NCBI GenBank assembly: GCA_902621165.1
Contig: CACNKX010000001.1
Span: 1 to 44,838, forward strand
From: an uncultured Alphaproteobacteria bacterium
GTDB lineage: Bacteria; Pseudomonadota; Alphaproteobacteria; HIMB59; GCA-002718135
Length of the DNA: 44,838 nucleotides
Direction of reading: 5' to 3'
A program made the translations under genes and the position numbers. Each line of letters starts with the position of its first letter. The first letter of the stretch is position 1. The notes under the pieces were generated by a model. It was not told where the DNA came from, searched no databases, and saw only the letters and a program-made list of their open reading frames with translations. Of this stretch, positions 16,050 through 25,154 are shown piece after piece.

Positions 16050-17171
16050 TTACTTAAATTGCTCCAATCTTACATCCCCGTCATGCGTTAGCAAAACAGA
16101 ATTAATTATTTCATCGTCAAAATCAAAATTTATTTTTTTATTTTCTTTGTCTATTAATAAACTTAAAAAGTTAAATATATTTTTAGCATACAGTGCTGAA
16201 GCATCTTTAGCCACTCTTCCAGGAACATTTCCATATCCAACAATTTTTACTCCATTATGTACTACTATTTCATTCATTTTACTTAAAGGGCAATTACCTC
16301 CAGCTTCCACAGCCAAATCAATTACTACTGAACCTGGTATCATCGAGGAAACCATTTCTTCTGTGATTAAAACTGGAGCTTTTTTGCCAGGAATAAGAGC
16401 TGTACAAATTACTATGTCTTGTTTTGAAACTGTATCAGCTATCAATTGAGCTTGTTTTTTCTTATAATCTTCACTCATTTCCTTTGCATAACCACCGGCG
16501 GTTTCAGCATTTTCAGCTTCATCATCTTCAACCATTATGAATTTTCCACCAAGACTTTCAACTTGTTCCTTAGTTGCTGCTCTTACATCAGTGGCAGACA
16601 CTACTGCGCCAAGTCTTTTTGCTGTTGCAATTGCTTGTAAACCAGCAACTCCTACACCAAGTATCATAACTTTTGCTGGATTTACTCTTCCAGCAGCAGT
16701 CATCATCATTGGAAAAGCCTTTCCAAATTGCTCCGCTGCATCAATTACACTTCTATACCCCGCTAAGTTAGCTTGGGATGATAGAACATCCATACTTTGT
16801 GCTCTACTTATTCTAGGAATTAATTCCATACAACAAGATGATATTTTGTTTTTATTTAAATTAGAAAATTCAGATTTATTTTCATAAGGGTTTAAAATTC
16901 CAATAAGTAATGAATTACTTTTTAAGTTATTTATGTCATCAGTGCTTGGCATTCTAACACATAAACAAACATCAGCCTTCAAGCATTCAGATCTAGTAAC
17001 AATTTTTGCTCCAGCTTCTTCATAATTTGAATTTTGATATCCTGAATTTTCTCCAGCTCCATTTTCAATTATAACTTCAAAACCCAGTCTAGAAAAAAGC
17101 TTTACTGATTCAGGGGAGATAGAGACTCTTGTCTCATTGTTATCATTTTCTTTAATGGCAGATAAGAGCAT
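16050..17171 (-). CDS. pntAA: NAD(P)+ transhydrogenase, alpha subunit part 1 (NAD-binding)
   Basis: Peripheral cytosolic domain I of the transhydrogenase, 373 aa, with an alanine dehydrogenase/PNT fold. It has the N-terminal ETRVSISPESVK, RISRAQSMDVLSSQ (RQD-loop region in domain I), the NAD-binding GVGVAGLQAIATAKRLGA (about residues 172-189), and VIDLAVEAGGNCP. The protein hands hydride from NADH to the NADP in PntB. First gene of its operon, 6 bases after the ABC1-kinase stop, so it may be read from further upstream (pepF and the kinase). Confidence 0.95.
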   Translation of the reverse strand: MLLSAIKENDNNETRVSISPESVKLFSRLGFEVIIENGAGENSGYQNSNYEEAGAKIVTRSECLKADVCLCVRMPSTDDINNLKSNSLLIGILNPYENKSEFSNLNKNKISSCCMELIPRISRAQSMDVLSSQANLAGYRSVIDAAEQFGKAFPMMMTAAGRVNPAKVMILGVGVAGLQAIATAKRLGAVVSATDVRAATKEQVESLGGKFIMVEDDEAENAETAGGYAKEMSEDYKKKQAQLIADTVSKQDIVICTALIPGKKAPVLITEEMVSSMIPGSVVIDLAVEAGGNCPLSKMNEIVVHNGVKIVGYGNVPGRVAKDASALYAKNIFNFLSLLIDKENKKINFDFDDEIINSVLLTHDGDVRLEQFK

Positions 17172-17177
17172 GAGTTC

Positions 17178-18521
17178 TTATATTGATAGGTCAGCTAAAT
17201 TTAAAGCTTTTTGTTGGTTTTTCATTAATTTTTTTGAGTTAAAATCTTCAATGAGCTCATGGAATATTCTGTACCAATTAACTTCAGCTTTTAAATGCAT
17301 AAATACTGAACCTAGTCCAACTGCTGCTCTATCCATGAACACAAATTCTTTTGGAGGTTTAACACCGCCTAGTTTTTTAAGCTCTTGATGAACTTCAGAT
17401 GCAATTTGTGCTCCATATATACCACTATCGCTTTCTTGTATTTTTTGAACTTTATCTTCCATCAAAGGTGAATATAAAAATCCTGCCCATTTATTTAATA
17501 CTTTTAATTTCTCTTTGGTAATATCAGTAAATCCCCATTGCTCATATGCATGAACTGCCTTTGAATTATCTTTTTCTTGAAGAGCAAAATATAAGTCAAT
17601 TACACCTTGAATGAAATTACCATTAAAAATTCTCATACAACCAAAGTCATATATATTAATACTAAGGTCTTTTTTTTGTACAGAATAATTTCCTAAATGT
17701 GGATCTCCGTGAAGCACCCCATATTCAAAGAATGGTTTGTACCACGCTTTATACATATTAGCCGCTAAAGTATTTCTTGTTTCTTTAGGAGATTTTTTAA
17801 AATTTAAAATAGGCTCGCCATCTAGCCAGCTCATGGTTAGTAATCTTTTTGTAGATAATTTATCATAGGTTTTTGGGACATGAACAAAATTTATATTTGA
17901 AAATATATTTCTAAATACAGCCATTAATTTTTTTTCTCTTTCGTAATCTAGCTCTTCTTTGAGTCTGTCAGTAATTTCTTTATATACTTCATCAGTCTTA
18001 ATCGCTTTATTATAAGACTGATAAATTGAAAAAATCATTTTTAATTGTGAAAGATCAGCACTAACTGCTGAAGCCATATCTGGGTATTGGAGTTTGCAAG
18101 CTACAATATCATCATTTTGTATTTTTGCTTTATGAACTTGTCCAAGAGAAGCTGCTCTTGTTGCTTCTTTATCAAACTCGATAAAATTTTTTTGCCAGTC
18201 TTGTTTTAATTCTGCAGCCATTCTTCTTTTAACAAACAACCATCCCATCGGTGGTGCATTAGACTGTAAATGCATAAGCTCTTGTGCATACTCATCAGGA
18301 AGTAAGTCAGGTATGGTTGCTGATAATTGTGCCACTTTCATCAAGGGCCCTTTAATACTTCCAAGAGCAGCTCTTATTTCTGAAGCATGTTTTTCTTTAT
18401 CTAACTTAACACCTAAATATCTTTGACTTGCAAGTTTAGTGGCTAATTTTCCAACAACTCCACCAACTTTAGCGTACCTGGTAAGTTGTTTAGTTAGGGA
18501 TTTTGCTTCTTTATCTTTCAT
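17178..18521 (-). CDS. ABC1/UbiB-type (AarF) protein kinase-like protein
   Basis: A 447 aa member of the ABC1/ADCK family, whose best known members support ubiquinone synthesis. Visible family features are the KxGQ-type element as KVAQ (alanine in place of glycine, in GPLMKVAQLSATIPDLLP, about residues 57-74), AASLGQVHKA (A-rich loop), ACKLQYPDM (catalytic lysine), LHGDPHLGN (catalytic loop) and YDFGCM (metal site). KVAQ occurs in alphaproteobacterial relatives as far as I recall. A TTG three bases earlier (18524) is a possible start, but ATG at 18521 is preferred. It lies 5 bases downstream of pepF. COQ9 in the same neighbourhood makes a ubiquinone role plausible, not proven. Confidence 0.92.
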   Translation of the reverse strand: MKDKEAKSLTKQLTRYAKVGGVVGKLATKLASQRYLGVKLDKEKHASEIRAALGSIKGPLMKVAQLSATIPDLLPDEYAQELMHLQSNAPPMGWLFVKRRMAAELKQDWQKNFIEFDKEATRAASLGQVHKAKIQNDDIVACKLQYPDMASAVSADLSQLKMIFSIYQSYNKAIKTDEVYKEITDRLKEELDYEREKKLMAVFRNIFSNINFVHVPKTYDKLSTKRLLTMSWLDGEPILNFKKSPKETRNTLAANMYKAWYKPFFEYGVLHGDPHLGNYSVQKKDLSINIYDFGCMRIFNGNFIQGVIDLYFALQEKDNSKAVHAYEQWGFTDITKEKLKVLNKWAGFLYSPLMEDKVQKIQESDSGIYGAQIASEVHQELKKLGGVKPPKEFVFMDRAAVGLGSVFMHLKAEVNWYRIFHELIEDFNSKKLMKNQQKALNLADLSI

Positions 18522-18526
18522 CAATT

Positions 18527-20323
18527 TTATTCTTCTAATTGGTCAATCAGATTCTCAATAACATTAACTCCTTTTTGCCAAAAATCTTTTTTCTTGGGAT
18601 TTAACCCAAAAGGTTTCAATAGTTTATCATATGTATCACTACCACCACTCTCTAACAAAGTAATGTATTTGTCTTCAAATTTAGGGAGTTTACTTTCGTA
18701 AACGTTAAAAAGAGAATTAACAAGACAATCACCAAAAGCATATGCATAAACATAAAATGGTGAATGAATAAAATGAGGGATGTAGCTCCAGAAATATTTG
18801 TAATCATCATTAAATTTTATTGAAGGTCCTAAGCTTTTCTTTTGAACATCAATCCAAATTTCACAAATTTCGTCAACACTTAATTCTTTAATTTTTCTTT
18901 GATGATGAATACGTTTTTCAAATTCAAAAAATGCAATCTGCCTCACAACAGTGTTTAGCATATCTTCGACTTTGTTTGCTAAAAGCCCCTTACGTTCATT
19001 TTCTTTTGAAGTAATAGATAAAAGAGATTTAAAAGTTAACATTTCTCCAAAAACACTTGCTGTTTCAGCAAGCGTTAACGGTGTTGAAGAATTAAAATAA
19101 GTTTGTTTTCGCCCTGCTAAATATTGATGAATGCCGTGTCCTAGTTCATGAGCAAGAGTTGCTATATCTCTTGCTTTACCCTGGTAATTAACAAGTATAA
19201 ATGGATGAGCTGATGGAACAGTAGAAGCAGCGAACGCACCGGGAGATTTTCCTGGAATGACTGGAGCGTGTATCCATGAATTATCAAAAAATTTGTTTAC
19301 AATATTTCCTGCCCTCTTATCAAAATTTGAATAAGCATCAGTTACAATTTGTCTTGCATCTTTCCAAGAATAAATACTCTGTGATTGAAAAGGAAGAGGT
19401 GCATTTCTATCCCAATACATTAAAGATTTCTTTTTTAGCCATTTAGATTTTATTTTATAATAACGATGAGCAATTTTTGGATAATTTTCTTTTATTGTTT
19501 CAGTTAAAGCTTCTACAACTTCATCTTCAACAACATTAGATAAATTTCTTGAACTAACTGGATTTGGCAATCCTCTCCATTTATCATTTATTGATTTATC
19601 TTTTGCAAGATTATTAGTAATAGATGTAAACAAACTAATGTTATCTTTTAAAACAGCAGATACTACCTCAGCTGATTTTTTACGATTTGATTCTTTTTTA
19701 TCAGACAGAAAATTAAAAATTTCAGCACTAGATAAATTTTTTCCCTTAAAAGGAAATTTTAATGATGCAATTGTATCATCAAATAGTCTGATCCAGGCTG
19801 ATCTAGAAGTAATACTTTTTTCTTGAAGTAATTTTTCTGTTTTAACATCTAATTGATAAGGTTTGAATTTTCGAATATTTTTTATCCAGTTTTTGTAAAT
19901 CTTTAGTTTTTTATCAGCATATATTTTTTTTAAATTTTTTTCAGAAATTTCATTTATCTCAAGACTAAAGAAAACAATTGAGGAGGCAATATTTGTTATT
20001 TGCTCCTGCATTTGTTGATAAAAAATTTTATTCTTTTCATTATTACCATCCTCTGCAACTAATAAATGTGAATAAGACATAATTTTATCTATTTTTATAT
20101 CAATATCCTCTAATTCAATAATGGCTTTTAAGAGTTGATTAGAACTAATCTTGGTGATTTTGGATGCGTATTTTTTCTCAAATTTTTTAGTTGATATTCT
20201 GAGCTTATTTAAATCATTATTCAGCTTCTTGGCTTTTGGGGATTCATATAAATCCTTTAAATTCCAAATGGGTAGTTTACCAAGGGTATTTTTTGTTGAA
20301 TTTTGATAATTTTTTTGTTTCAT
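18527..20323 (-). CDS. pepF: Oligoendopeptidase F (M3 family zinc peptidase)
   Basis: Cytosolic zinc metallopeptidase of 598 aa that cleaves medium-length peptides. The zinc motif HELGHGIHQ (HExxH, about residue 390) with the downstream glutamate in LAETASVFGE is complete, and FVYAYAFGD near the C-terminus is typical of the M3B group. It starts with ATG at 20323 and is the first gene of a minus-strand run with the ABC1 kinase and the pnt genes. Together with the M24 peptidase and the peptide ABC transporter further on, it supports growth on peptides. Confidence 0.95.
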   Translation of the reverse strand: MKQKNYQNSTKNTLGKLPIWNLKDLYESPKAKKLNNDLNKLRISTKKFEKKYASKITKISSNQLLKAIIELEDIDIKIDKIMSYSHLLVAEDGNNEKNKIFYQQMQEQITNIASSIVFFSLEINEISEKNLKKIYADKKLKIYKNWIKNIRKFKPYQLDVKTEKLLQEKSITSRSAWIRLFDDTIASLKFPFKGKNLSSAEIFNFLSDKKESNRKKSAEVVSAVLKDNISLFTSITNNLAKDKSINDKWRGLPNPVSSRNLSNVVEDEVVEALTETIKENYPKIAHRYYKIKSKWLKKKSLMYWDRNAPLPFQSQSIYSWKDARQIVTDAYSNFDKRAGNIVNKFFDNSWIHAPVIPGKSPGAFAASTVPSAHPFILVNYQGKARDIATLAHELGHGIHQYLAGRKQTYFNSSTPLTLAETASVFGEMLTFKSLLSITSKENERKGLLANKVEDMLNTVVRQIAFFEFEKRIHHQRKIKELSVDEICEIWIDVQKKSLGPSIKFNDDYKYFWSYIPHFIHSPFYVYAYAFGDCLVNSLFNVYESKLPKFEDKYITLLESGGSDTYDKLLKPFGLNPKKKDFWQKGVNVIENLIDQLEE

Positions 20324-20363
20324 ATTTTACTATTTCGATATAGGTCTAATATCAAAGCTTTGT

Positions 20364-20371
20364 AGGGAGGA
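20364..20371 (+). promoter_or_regulatory. Strong Shine-Dalgarno sequence of the acyl-CoA ligase gene
   Basis: AGGGAGGA ends 8 bases before the ATG at 20380. It stands out because most genes here have no recognisable ribosome-binding site or start inside the previous gene. It fixes the start of the ligase. Confidence 0.7.
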
Positions 20372-20379
20372 TAGAAAGC

Positions 20380-22182
20380 ATGATTGTTAATTTTGACGAA
20401 TTTAATAGCATACCGGGTATATTTTATCATCAAGCAAATGATCTAAAAGATCAACCATATTTATGGAAGAAAGAGAATGACAAATATGTTTCTTTAAGCT
20501 GGTCACAAGTAAAAGAACAAGTCGAAAGTCTAGCAACATACTTAAAAGATCTGGGAATTTTAGAAGGAGATAGGGTACTAATTTTATCTGAAAATAGGCC
20601 TGAATGGCAAATCACTGATTTAGCAATAATGTCCATAGGAGCAATTTCAGTTCCTGCTTATACAACGAGTACAACCAATGATTATAAATATATTATTGAG
20701 CATTCTGGTGCTAGATGTGCCATCGTATCATCACACGAGTTAATGAAAAAAGTTCTACCTGCAATAGAAAAAATTTCACATTGTCAAAACGTAATAAAAA
20801 TTAATGATGATAATGAAACTTATACAGAAGTTGTAAATATTTTATCATACAATAAAATTATAAATGATAATTTAGAAAAAAGTAAAAATTCTAATGAAAT
20901 AGAAGAATTATCAAAAAATTTTAAAAGAAAAGATACAGCATGTATTATTTATACATCAGGTACTGGAGGCAATCCTAAGGGAGTGATGTTAAGTCATGGA
21001 GCAATGCTGAGAAACTGTGCTTCCTGTGATAAATTACTTGAGAGTCTTACTAGTGATTTAACAAAAGAAATTAGATATTTATCATGGTTGCCTTTATCTC
21101 ATTCATATGAACATACTTTACAATTTTTAGAAATGGGACAAGGCGCACAAATCTATTACGCTGAAAGTATAGATAAATTATTAGTAAATATGGCTGAAGC
21201 AGCACCACATTTTATGACTGCTGTTCCAAGGTTTTATGACTCTTTACACACACGTATTTCACAAGGTCTAAAAAACCAAAGTAAATTGAGTCAACGCTTC
21301 TTTGCAATTACATTAAATCTAGGAAAGAAAAAATATTTTGGTGAGCAGATGAGCTTCTCTGAAAGATTTATGAATGGATTGATGGATAGGATAGTAAGAA
21401 AAAAAGTTAAGAAAAGATTTGGTGGAAGTCTTAGAGCATTGATATCAGGAGGCGCAGCACTAAATTTTGAAGTTGGATTATACCTAAGCGCCCTTGGCCT
21501 TCCACTACTCCAAGGATACGGACAAACTGAAACAGCTCCTGTTATTTCCGCAAACCCTCCTGAAAAAATTAAGTTAGATACTGTTGGAAAAGTTCTTCAA
21601 GGCAATGAAGTGAAAATTTCTGAAGATGGAGAAATTTTAGCTAGTGGAGAACTAATTATGAATGGTTATTGGAATGATCCAGAGTCAACTAATAAAACTA
21701 TAATTGATGGATGGGTTCATACAGGTGATATTGGTGAATTTGATGACGAAGGCTATTTAAAGATAACGGATAGAAAAAAAGATATTATTGTAAATGCTGG
21801 TGGAGATAATATTTCTCCTTCAAGAATAGAAGCAAAATTAGATATTGAACCTGAAATTGCTCAATCAATGTTATATGGAGATTTCAAAAATTACCTAGTT
21901 GCGATATTGGTGCCTAATAAAGATCTAGCTTTAGAATGGGCAAAAGAAAATAATGTTGAGGGCGATTTGAATAAAATAATTCAAAATTCTTTATTTGATA
22001 AAAAGATGAAGGAGGTTGTAGATAAAGTCAATAAAAGCCTCTCTAGTATTGAACAAATAAGAAAATTTATTCTCATTGATCACGAGTTTACAATTGAAAA
22101 CAATATGATGACTCCTTCCATGAAAGTAAGAAGGTTTAAAGTAAAAGAGATGTATGGAGAGAATTTAGAAAAACTATATTAA
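20380..22182 (+). CDS. Long-chain acyl-CoA synthetase (AMP-binding)
   Basis: A 600 aa adenylate-forming enzyme that activates fatty acids to acyl-CoA. The AMP-binding P-loop YTSGTGGNPKGVMLSH is at about residues 190-205; other core motifs are LPLSHSYEH, LQGYGQTETAPV (about 380), VHTGDIGEFDDEGYLKITDRKKD (A8 core, about 445) and a C-terminal lid domain. It resembles FAA1/FadD15-type long-chain ligases rather than acetyl-CoA synthetase. It is a single-gene unit between two divergent/convergent neighbours; the stop overlaps the DUF1244 stop by 4 bases (TTAA). Chain-length preference cannot be read from the sequence. Confidence 0.94.
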   Translation: MIVNFDEFNSIPGIFYHQANDLKDQPYLWKKENDKYVSLSWSQVKEQVESLATYLKDLGILEGDRVLILSENRPEWQITDLAIMSIGAISVPAYTTSTTNDYKYIIEHSGARCAIVSSHELMKKVLPAIEKISHCQNVIKINDDNETYTEVVNILSYNKIINDNLEKSKNSNEIEELSKNFKRKDTACIIYTSGTGGNPKGVMLSHGAMLRNCASCDKLLESLTSDLTKEIRYLSWLPLSHSYEHTLQFLEMGQGAQIYYAESIDKLLVNMAEAAPHFMTAVPRFYDSLHTRISQGLKNQSKLSQRFFAITLNLGKKKYFGEQMSFSERFMNGLMDRIVRKKVKKRFGGSLRALISGGAALNFEVGLYLSALGLPLLQGYGQTETAPVISANPPEKIKLDTVGKVLQGNEVKISEDGEILASGELIMNGYWNDPESTNKTIIDGWVHTGDIGEFDDEGYLKITDRKKDIIVNAGGDNISPSRIEAKLDIEPEIAQSMLYGDFKNYLVAILVPNKDLALEWAKENNVEGDLNKIIQNSLFDKKMKEVVDKVNKSLSSIEQIRKFILIDHEFTIENNMMTPSMKVRRFKVKEMYGENLEKLY

Positions 22183-22469
22183 GTTTTTCCTTTATCAAAC
22201 TTTTCTTTTTGTTCAGGAGTTATTTCTTTTTGAAATTTTGTTTTCCACTCTGAGTATGGCATGCCATAGATCATTTCTCGTGCCTCATCGTATGAAATAG
22301 AAATATTTTTCTTCTCTGCAGCACTAACATACCATTTTGAAAGACAGTTTCTGCAAAAACCTGACAAATTCATTAAATCAATATTTTGAACATCTGTTCT
22401 ATTTTTTAGATGATGAATCAATCTTTCTGCAACATCAGCAAGTAAATCTCTATCAAAGTTTTTGGTCAT
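22179..22469 (-). CDS. DUF1244 family small protein
   Basis: A 96 aa protein with the DUF1244 pattern: ERLIHHLKNRTDVQNIDLMNLSGFCRNCLSKWY (residues about 16-48, key CRNC-type cysteines C39 and C42) and YDEAREMIYGMPYSEWK. The family is alphaproteobacterial/gammaproteobacterial with an alpha-helical fold and no known function. Begins with ATG at 22469, 53 bases from the divergent pyruvate kinase gene. Confidence 0.93.
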   Translation of the reverse strand: MTKNFDRDLLADVAERLIHHLKNRTDVQNIDLMNLSGFCRNCLSKWYVSAAEKKNISISYDEAREMIYGMPYSEWKTKFQKEITPEQKEKFDKGKT

Positions 22470-22511
22470 ATTACGTAAATAAATTATATAAATCTTTTTT
22501 TGTGATATATA

Positions 22512-22517
22512 TATAAT
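22512..22517 (+). promoter_or_regulatory. Consensus -10 box directly before pyruvate kinase
   Basis: A perfect TATAAT ends 5 bases before the pyk ATG at 22523. Normal -10 to start-site spacing would place the first transcribed base at or beside the A of ATG, so the message would be leaderless. No Shine-Dalgarno sequence is present, which agrees. The -35 region is AT-rich and unremarkable. Confidence 0.5.
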
Positions 22518-22522
22518 AATTA

Positions 22523-23959
22523 ATGAAACGTAACAGAAAAGCTAAAATTTTAGCTACCTTAGGACCTGCATCATCAGATAAAAAAATAATAGAAGATTTA
22601 TTTGTGGCTGGATGTGATGTTTTTAGATTAAATTTTTCACATGGTGATTTAGAAACCCACAGAAAAAATTATGAAACTATTAGATCTCTTGAAGAAAAAC
22701 ATAATCATGCATCATGCATATTAGCTGACTTACAAGGACCCAAGCTAAGAGTAGGTACATTTAAGAATAAAAAAGAAAATTTAGTCAAAGGTCAAAGTTT
22801 TGTACTAGATCTTTCAAGTGAACCCGGAGATAATAATAGGGTTAACTTTCCTCATGAAGAAATTTATGATTTTTTAACACCTAATTCTATTTTATTAGTA
22901 AATGATGGAAGAATAAGGTTACAAGTTGTTGAACGAAAAAAAAATAGTTTAATTACAGAAGTTTTAAATGACGCTGAAATCTCAAATAACAAAGGTGTAA
23001 ATATTCCAGATGTTATTCTTCCAATAGACGCTCTTACCAAAAAAGACAAATCTGATCTAATTAAGGCATTAGATATGGGAGTTGATTGGGTTGCACTTTC
23101 TTTCGTGCAACAAGCAGAAGATATTCACAAACTAAAAAAAATAATTAACAATAAAGCACTCGTGATGGCTAAAATCGAAAAACCTTCAGCAGTAAAAAAT
23201 ATTGATGATATTATAAATGCTGCAGATGGTATTATGATAGCTAGAGGTGATTTGGGTGTTGAAATGCCAACAGAACAAGTTCCTATAGTTCAAAAAAATA
23301 TTATTAAGAGATGTAGGCACTTTGGTAAACCAGTTGTTGTTGCTACACAAATGCTTGAAAGTATGATTGAAAATCTTGTTCCAACAAGAGCTGAAGCATC
23401 GGATGTTGCTAATGCTATTTACGACGGAGCAGATGCTGTAATGTTATCTGGTGAATCTGCCGTTGGAGCACATCCAATAGAAGTAGTAATAACTATGAAT
23501 AAAATTATAGAAAATGTTGAAAACGATAAAAATAATTATGATTTACGAATTATACAAGAAAATATTGATGATGTTGATAATACAGATGCAATAACATTAG
23601 CAGCGTACTCAATTGCAAAAAAATCAGATGCAAAAGCAATAATTACATTTTCTGTAAGTGGAAGAACAACGACCAGAATGGCTAGAGAAAGAGCGCCAGT
23701 TCAAATTGTTGGTTTATCTCCAAATATTAATACTACAAGAAAAATGCAATTATACTGGGGTGTAAACTCCTGTCATACTCAAGAAGATGCTCAAAATGCA
23801 CAAGATATGGTTAATATTGCATGTTCAATTGCAAAAAATAAAAAATTAGTAAAGCCAGGAGATAACGTAGTTATCTCGGCTGGTGTTCCATTTGGAAGTG
23901 CTGGAACTACTAATCTACTTAGATTAGCTGAGATAATTGCTGATAAAGATCTTAAGTAA
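22523..23959 (+). CDS. pyk: Pyruvate kinase
   Basis: Last step of glycolysis, phosphoenolpyruvate plus ADP to pyruvate plus ATP. The 478 aa protein has TLGPASSD and FRLNFSHGD at the N-terminus, the catalytic AKIEKP (about 214-219), MIARGDLGVEMP (about 238-249), ATQMLESM and the phosphate-binding VMLSGESAVG. The C-terminal allosteric domain is full length. It probably has its own leaderless promoter. Its stop overlaps the aminotransferase stop by 8 bases (TTAAGTAA, 23952-23959). Confidence 0.97.
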   Translation: MKRNRKAKILATLGPASSDKKIIEDLFVAGCDVFRLNFSHGDLETHRKNYETIRSLEEKHNHASCILADLQGPKLRVGTFKNKKENLVKGQSFVLDLSSEPGDNNRVNFPHEEIYDFLTPNSILLVNDGRIRLQVVERKKNSLITEVLNDAEISNNKGVNIPDVILPIDALTKKDKSDLIKALDMGVDWVALSFVQQAEDIHKLKKIINNKALVMAKIEKPSAVKNIDDIINAADGIMIARGDLGVEMPTEQVPIVQKNIIKRCRHFGKPVVVATQMLESMIENLVPTRAEASDVANAIYDGADAVMLSGESAVGAHPIEVVITMNKIIENVENDKNNYDLRIIQENIDDVDNTDAITLAAYSIAKKSDAKAIITFSVSGRTTTRMARERAPVQIVGLSPNINTTRKMQLYWGVNSCHTQEDAQNAQDMVNIACSIAKNKKLVKPGDNVVISAGVPFGSAGTTNLLRLAEIIADKDLK

Positions 23960-25154
23960 GCTTATTACAAGCTTCTTTTATTCTATTGCACGCATCTTCT
24001 AGAATTGCATCACTAGTTGCATAAGATAATCTAAAATAAGGCGATAAACCAAATGCTGCACCATGAACTCCTGCTACCCCTTGATCTTCTAATAGGTATG
24101 TCATGAAATCTTCATCATTGGAGATATGTTTTCCATTTGGTGTCTGTTTTCCAATTATACCCTCACAATTTGGATAAACATAAAAAGCTCCCTCTGGTTT
24201 TTGACATGTAATTCCATCAATATCATTTAATTTATTCAATACTAAATCTCTACGTATCAAAAATTTTTTATTATGCTCGTTTATAAAATCCTGCGGACCA
24301 CTTATTGCTTCAACTGCAGCAGCCATTGTAATTGAAGAAGTTGATGTTGTACTTTGTGATTGTATTTTGTTCATAGCAGCAATAATCTCTTTTGGAGCTC
24401 CACAATATCCAAGTCTCCATCCTGTCATGCAATATGATTTTGAAACACCGTTTAGTGTCAAACATCTGTTTTTCAGTGAAGGTTCAATAGAAGCAAGAGT
24501 GTGAAACTCTACTTCATCGTAAACAATTTTTTCGTATATATCATCACACATTATAAGAACATTAGGATACTTTTTTAAGATAAGAGCTAAATCTTCTAGC
24601 TCTTTTTTTGAATAAACTGATCCAGTTGGATTACTAGGACTATTTAACATTAACCATTTTGTTTTAGAGTTTATATTTTTTTCAAGTTGTTCTGGTGTAA
24701 TTTTAAAATTCTGTGATTGAGGACACTCAACTATCACTGGCTTCCCTTCTGCTAATAAAACAATATCGGGATAACTTACCCAAAAAGGAGCTGTTATAAT
24801 GACCTCATCTCCCGGATTAATTGTTGCCATCATAGCATTATAGATAATATGTTTGCCTCCGACACCGCATATGATTTCATCTAATTGATAATCAATATTA
24901 TTATCTTCTCTGAATTTTTTCTGAATTGCTTTTTGTAATTCTGGTGTACCTTTACCTGGTACATATTTTGTTTTACCCTCTTCCATCGCTTTACTAGCAG
25001 CATCTCTTATATTTTTTGGTGTGTTAAAATCTGGCTCACCTGCTGCAAGAACAATTACATCTTTACCCTCGTCCTTCAAAGCTTTAGCTTTGACATTTAT
25101 ACCTACAGTCATTGAAGGTTTTATTTTACTTAGTCTATCTGCAACAAAATTCAT
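23952..25154 (-). CDS. PLP-dependent aminotransferase, aspartate aminotransferase type
   Basis: A 400 aa class I aminotransferase of the alphaproteobacterial AspC/AatA subgroup (fold type I, subgroup I-gamma). The N-terminus has AAGEPDFNTP, then SPSNPTGSVYS (cofactor Asn), MCDDIYEKIVYD, and the PLP-lysine in GVSKSYCMTGWRLGY (about residue 238). The C-terminal FRLSYATSD holds the substrate-carboxylate Arg. Likely interconverts aspartate and oxaloacetate; some relatives also use prephenate. The TSUP gene sits directly upstream with no spacer. Confidence 0.93.
   Translation of the reverse strand: MNFVADRLSKIKPSMTVGINVKAKALKDEGKDVIVLAAGEPDFNTPKNIRDAASKAMEEGKTKYVPGKGTPELQKAIQKKFREDNNIDYQLDEIICGVGGKHIIYNAMMATINPGDEVIITAPFWVSYPDIVLLAEGKPVIVECPQSQNFKITPEQLEKNINSKTKWLMLNSPSNPTGSVYSKKELEDLALILKKYPNVLIMCDDIYEKIVYDEVEFHTLASIEPSLKNRCLTLNGVSKSYCMTGWRLGYCGAPKEIIAAMNKIQSQSTTSTSSITMAAAVEAISGPQDFINEHNKKFLIRRDLVLNKLNDIDGITCQKPEGAFYVYPNCEGIIGKQTPNGKHISNDEDFMTYLLEDQGVAGVHGAAFGLSPYFRLSYATSDAILEDACNRIKEACNKLT

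Noticed and set aside
16039..16887. Long plus-strand frames of 136 and 116 codons opposite pntAA
   Set aside because: They lie inside a gene with clear transhydrogenase motifs and show biased, low-complexity composition typical of antisense frames.
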